A program made the translations under genes and the position numbers. A DNA stretch of 8,281 nt from Elusimicrobia bacterium RIFOXYB2_FULL_49_7 (lineage in GTDB: Bacteria; Fibrobacterota; OXYB2-FULL-49-7). The notes under the pieces are model-generated. The model had not been told where the DNA came from. It saw only the letters and a program-made list of their open reading frames with translations, and searched no databases. This document shows, piece after piece, positions 6,727-8,281 of the stretch; the stretch's first letter is position 1; each line of letters starts with the position of its first letter. The stretch is taken from positions 4,841 to 13,121 of the forward strand of contig MGVN01000046.1 of assembly GCA_001800515.1 (NCBI GenBank), written 5' to 3'.

Positions 6727-6750
6727 ATGAGGAAATTACATTTTCCTCAT
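6727..6750. promoter_or_regulatory. Perfect 9-bp inverted repeat upstream of the GGDEF gene (operator or leader hairpin candidate)
   Basis: ATGAGGAAA (6727-6735) and TTTCCTCAT (6742-6750) are perfect reverse complements around a six-base spacer TTACAT. The repeat ends 14 bp before the start codon and just upstream of the GGGG ribosome binding site. No T-run follows on either strand, so it is not an intrinsic terminator. A dimeric repressor site, or an RNA stem that affects ribosome loading, are the likely readings; the sequence alone cannot decide. Confidence 0.5.
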
Positions 6751-6829
6751 GCCGGAAGACAACATCATTCTTGCAAGCCGTTGATGCTACTATCCGAGCG
6801 TCAACATAAATCGAAAAAGGAAACATTTT

Positions 6830-8281
6830 TTATTTGAGTAAAACAGCATGGGTATGAAAGAATCGTGTTCCTGCCCGTACCCGAATAAAATAAAGCCCGG
6901 AAGGCTGATTTACTGCGTTCCATTCCGCACTTCCCCGCTCAAGATTAAGACAGGCTACCCGCCTACCGGAAAGAGCATATATCGAAACAGTTCCTTTTTC
7001 CCGAAACCCCTGCAACCGGATGGAAACACGGGGATTAAATGGATTGGGGTGGATGTTTAACGATAATTCTCCTGTCACGACACCTCTTTCACCTGACACA
7101 ACAGGAGATACGGTCACCACAAGTACCGGTTTATTATCCGTATTTTCCTTGCTTGCATAAACCACATTATTCTCTTTGTGCGTTGTATCGAGAAGACAGA
7201 GACTCATCAGGCCGCTGGTTCGATGAGACACAACCCAGCTGGTCACATCCCATTCGTAATCAAGATAATTGGTCGGCAAAATAATCGCCGTATCCAGAGA
7301 GACCGCAGGCAGAGGACGATTGTTCCAGGTCAGAGTTGATTCGGTCCAACTCACATCATCCACGCCATAAGCGGTCATTGGCATTGAGTTCGTGATGTCC
7401 GTGGTTGTTACAAACAGCTTTAATTTCGCATCAAGCACGACCATGGAGCTGCCCAAACTGTCCAGGCCAAACTTCAAATAACTCCACCGGGTATAATCCA
7501 AGGTGCTGGTCTTGGTCATGAGACCCGTTTCACTTCCAAAATTCTGGTTAGCATAAACACCGGCACGGACATAAGCATCCTCCAATGGGAATAAGACGAT
7601 TTCCTGAGACAAATTGACCGTCACCTCCGTACTATCCTGCAAACCGGAACGGTCGCCGATACAAACAATAACGGCCGTACCACTGATGCCGAAGCTACGC
7701 ACCGTACCCGCACTATCCACCTCCGCCAAAGCAGGATTCCGGGAAATCCAGGTTATTGTCTCCGAACAATCCGCCTCACTGCTGTCGGGATATATCGTCC
7801 GCACGGATAACATGGCAGAGTCATTCAAATTCAAGGTAACCGATTCAGGCAGAATCCTTAAACCGATTGCATTCAAAGGTTGCAATACAATCACTGGCAA
7901 GACCGCCGTATCCGAACCATTGACGGCTTGTAACAAGGTATCACTTCCGAATCCGAACCGGGAAATCACCATCTTATAAGAACCCGGCTCAAGCCGCAAA
8001 GATAAATACCCTGCAGAATCCGTTAATCCGCCCCGATAAAGCGTATCGTTTCGATAAATGAGAATCCGTGCATCACTCAGTGCGGATTGATCCGACCCAT
8101 TCCGAACCTCCAACCGGGCCGAGGGCCAACTTCGATTGCTGACAACCACATCCAACATGGATAAATTCGCAGACATCATGGACAATCCCTGCGAAGTGTT
8201 CCAGAGGGAAAAATCCACGGTGGGCTCGCCGCCGCCGATACTTTCGTTTACAACCTGGGTCCAATCCGTCCAACCCGAGGA
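6830..8281 (-). CDS. Secreted multidomain surface protein with T9SS/FlgD-like C-terminal domain (5' end outside window)
   Basis: The frame is open from position 8281 to a TAA at 6830, giving 483 residues, so the N-terminus and any signal peptide are missing; the GTG at 8218 is not a real start. Domains in order: an unassigned segment; about 55-118 a carboxypeptidase-regulatory-like beta sandwich (DSAGYLSLRLEPGSYKMVIS); about 138-222 a bacterial Ig-like domain of the BIG_2 type (ITWISRNPALAEVDSAGTV); about 228-392 a DNRLRE/CBM96-like domain (DAYVRAGVYANQNFGSETG, then YLKFGL, TWNNRP and WDVTSWV); and about 404-483 a C-terminal domain with HPNPFNP and SGLYFIRVRAG. That last domain resembles type IX secretion sorting signals and FlgD Ig-like tails. 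The role is inferred to be cell-surface or secreted, perhaps carbohydrate binding. Any catalytic domain would lie upstream. It is separated from the GGDEF gene by 117 bp and no terminator was seen. Confidence 0.85.
   Translation of the reverse strand, partial: SSGWTDWTQVVNESIGGGEPTVDFSLWNTSQGLSMMSANLSMLDVVVSNRSWPSARLEVRNGSDQSALSDARILIYRNDTLYRGGLTDSAGYLSLRLEPGSYKMVISRFGFGSDTLLQAVNGSDTAVLPVIVLQPLNAIGLRILPESVTLNLNDSAMLSVRTIYPDSSEADCSETITWISRNPALAEVDSAGTVRSFGISGTAVIVCIGDRSGLQDSTEVTVNLSQEIVLFPLEDAYVRAGVYANQNFGSETGLMTKTSTLDYTRWSYLKFGLDSLGSSMVVLDAKLKLFVTTTDITNSMPMTAYGVDDVSWTESTLTWNNRPLPAVSLDTAIILPTNYLDYEWDVTSWVVSHRTSGLMSLCLLDTTHKENNVVYASKENTDNKPVLVVTVSPVVSGERGVVTGELSLNIHPNPFNPRVSIRLQGFREKGTVSIYALSGRRVACLNLERGSAEWNAVNQPSGLYFIRVRAGTRFFHTHAVLLK

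Noticed and set aside
6751..6829. Promoter (TTGACG near 6800) or intrinsic terminator between the surface-protein gene and the GGDEF gene
   Set aside because: No matching -10 element lies 16-18 bp from the TTGACG, and no GC-rich stem followed by T-run is present; the weak A/T pairing near 6820 is not enough.
8216..8218. GTG as start codon of the surface protein
   Set aside because: The frame stays open for 21 more codons to the window edge, no ribosome binding site precedes the GTG, and the protein would lack a signal peptide.

Overview
All genes in this window lie on the minus strand, so transcription runs from high to low coordinates. The DNA is clearly bacterial. The surface protein at the right edge ends in a type IX secretion/FlgD-like C-terminal domain, and a neighbouring protein has an AgmX/PglI-type C-terminal domain. 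Both suggest a Gram-negative member of the FCB group or a relative, perhaps Fibrobacterota-like. This taxonomic reading is an inference from protein style; no rRNA or other phylogenetic marker gene was compared.

Layout in the direction of transcription. (1) 8281-6830: the 3' part of a large secreted multidomain protein whose start lies outside the window. (2) 6829-6713: a 117-bp intergenic region with a perfect 9-bp inverted repeat close to the next start codon. (3) 6712-1347: a compact five-gene cluster with overlaps or gaps under 25 bp. It encodes a membrane HAMP-GGDEF protein with a GGDDF active-site variant, a membrane-anchored TPR protein with a TonB-like C-terminus, an RmlD-type sugar-nucleotide reductase, a previously easy-to-miss 38-residue single-pass membrane protein with a strong ribosome binding site, and asparaginyl-tRNA synthetase. 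(4) 1346-1196: a 151-bp gap that holds a MITE-like inverted repeat touching the asnS stop codon and a near-palindrome in front of the next gene. (5) 1195-1: an ECF sigma factor overlapping its cognate membrane anti-sigma factor (zinc-finger head, one membrane span, FecR-like outer domain), which runs off the left edge.

The most notable observation is a run of ten G on the coding strand near the start of the anti-sigma gene. Gaining or losing one G would hit a stop codon within five codons, so the tract looks like a possible phase-variable switch that would free the sigma factor. Also worth checking are the 38-residue membrane protein, the MITE-like repeat that may have supplied the asnS stop codon, and the atypical GGDEF protein with its inverted repeat upstream.

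The GGDEF, TPR, reductase and small-protein genes together look like an envelope or signalling unit, with a housekeeping tRNA synthetase as the last gene. The sigma/anti-sigma pair is probably a separate envelope-responsive regulatory unit. Its targets cannot be read from this window.
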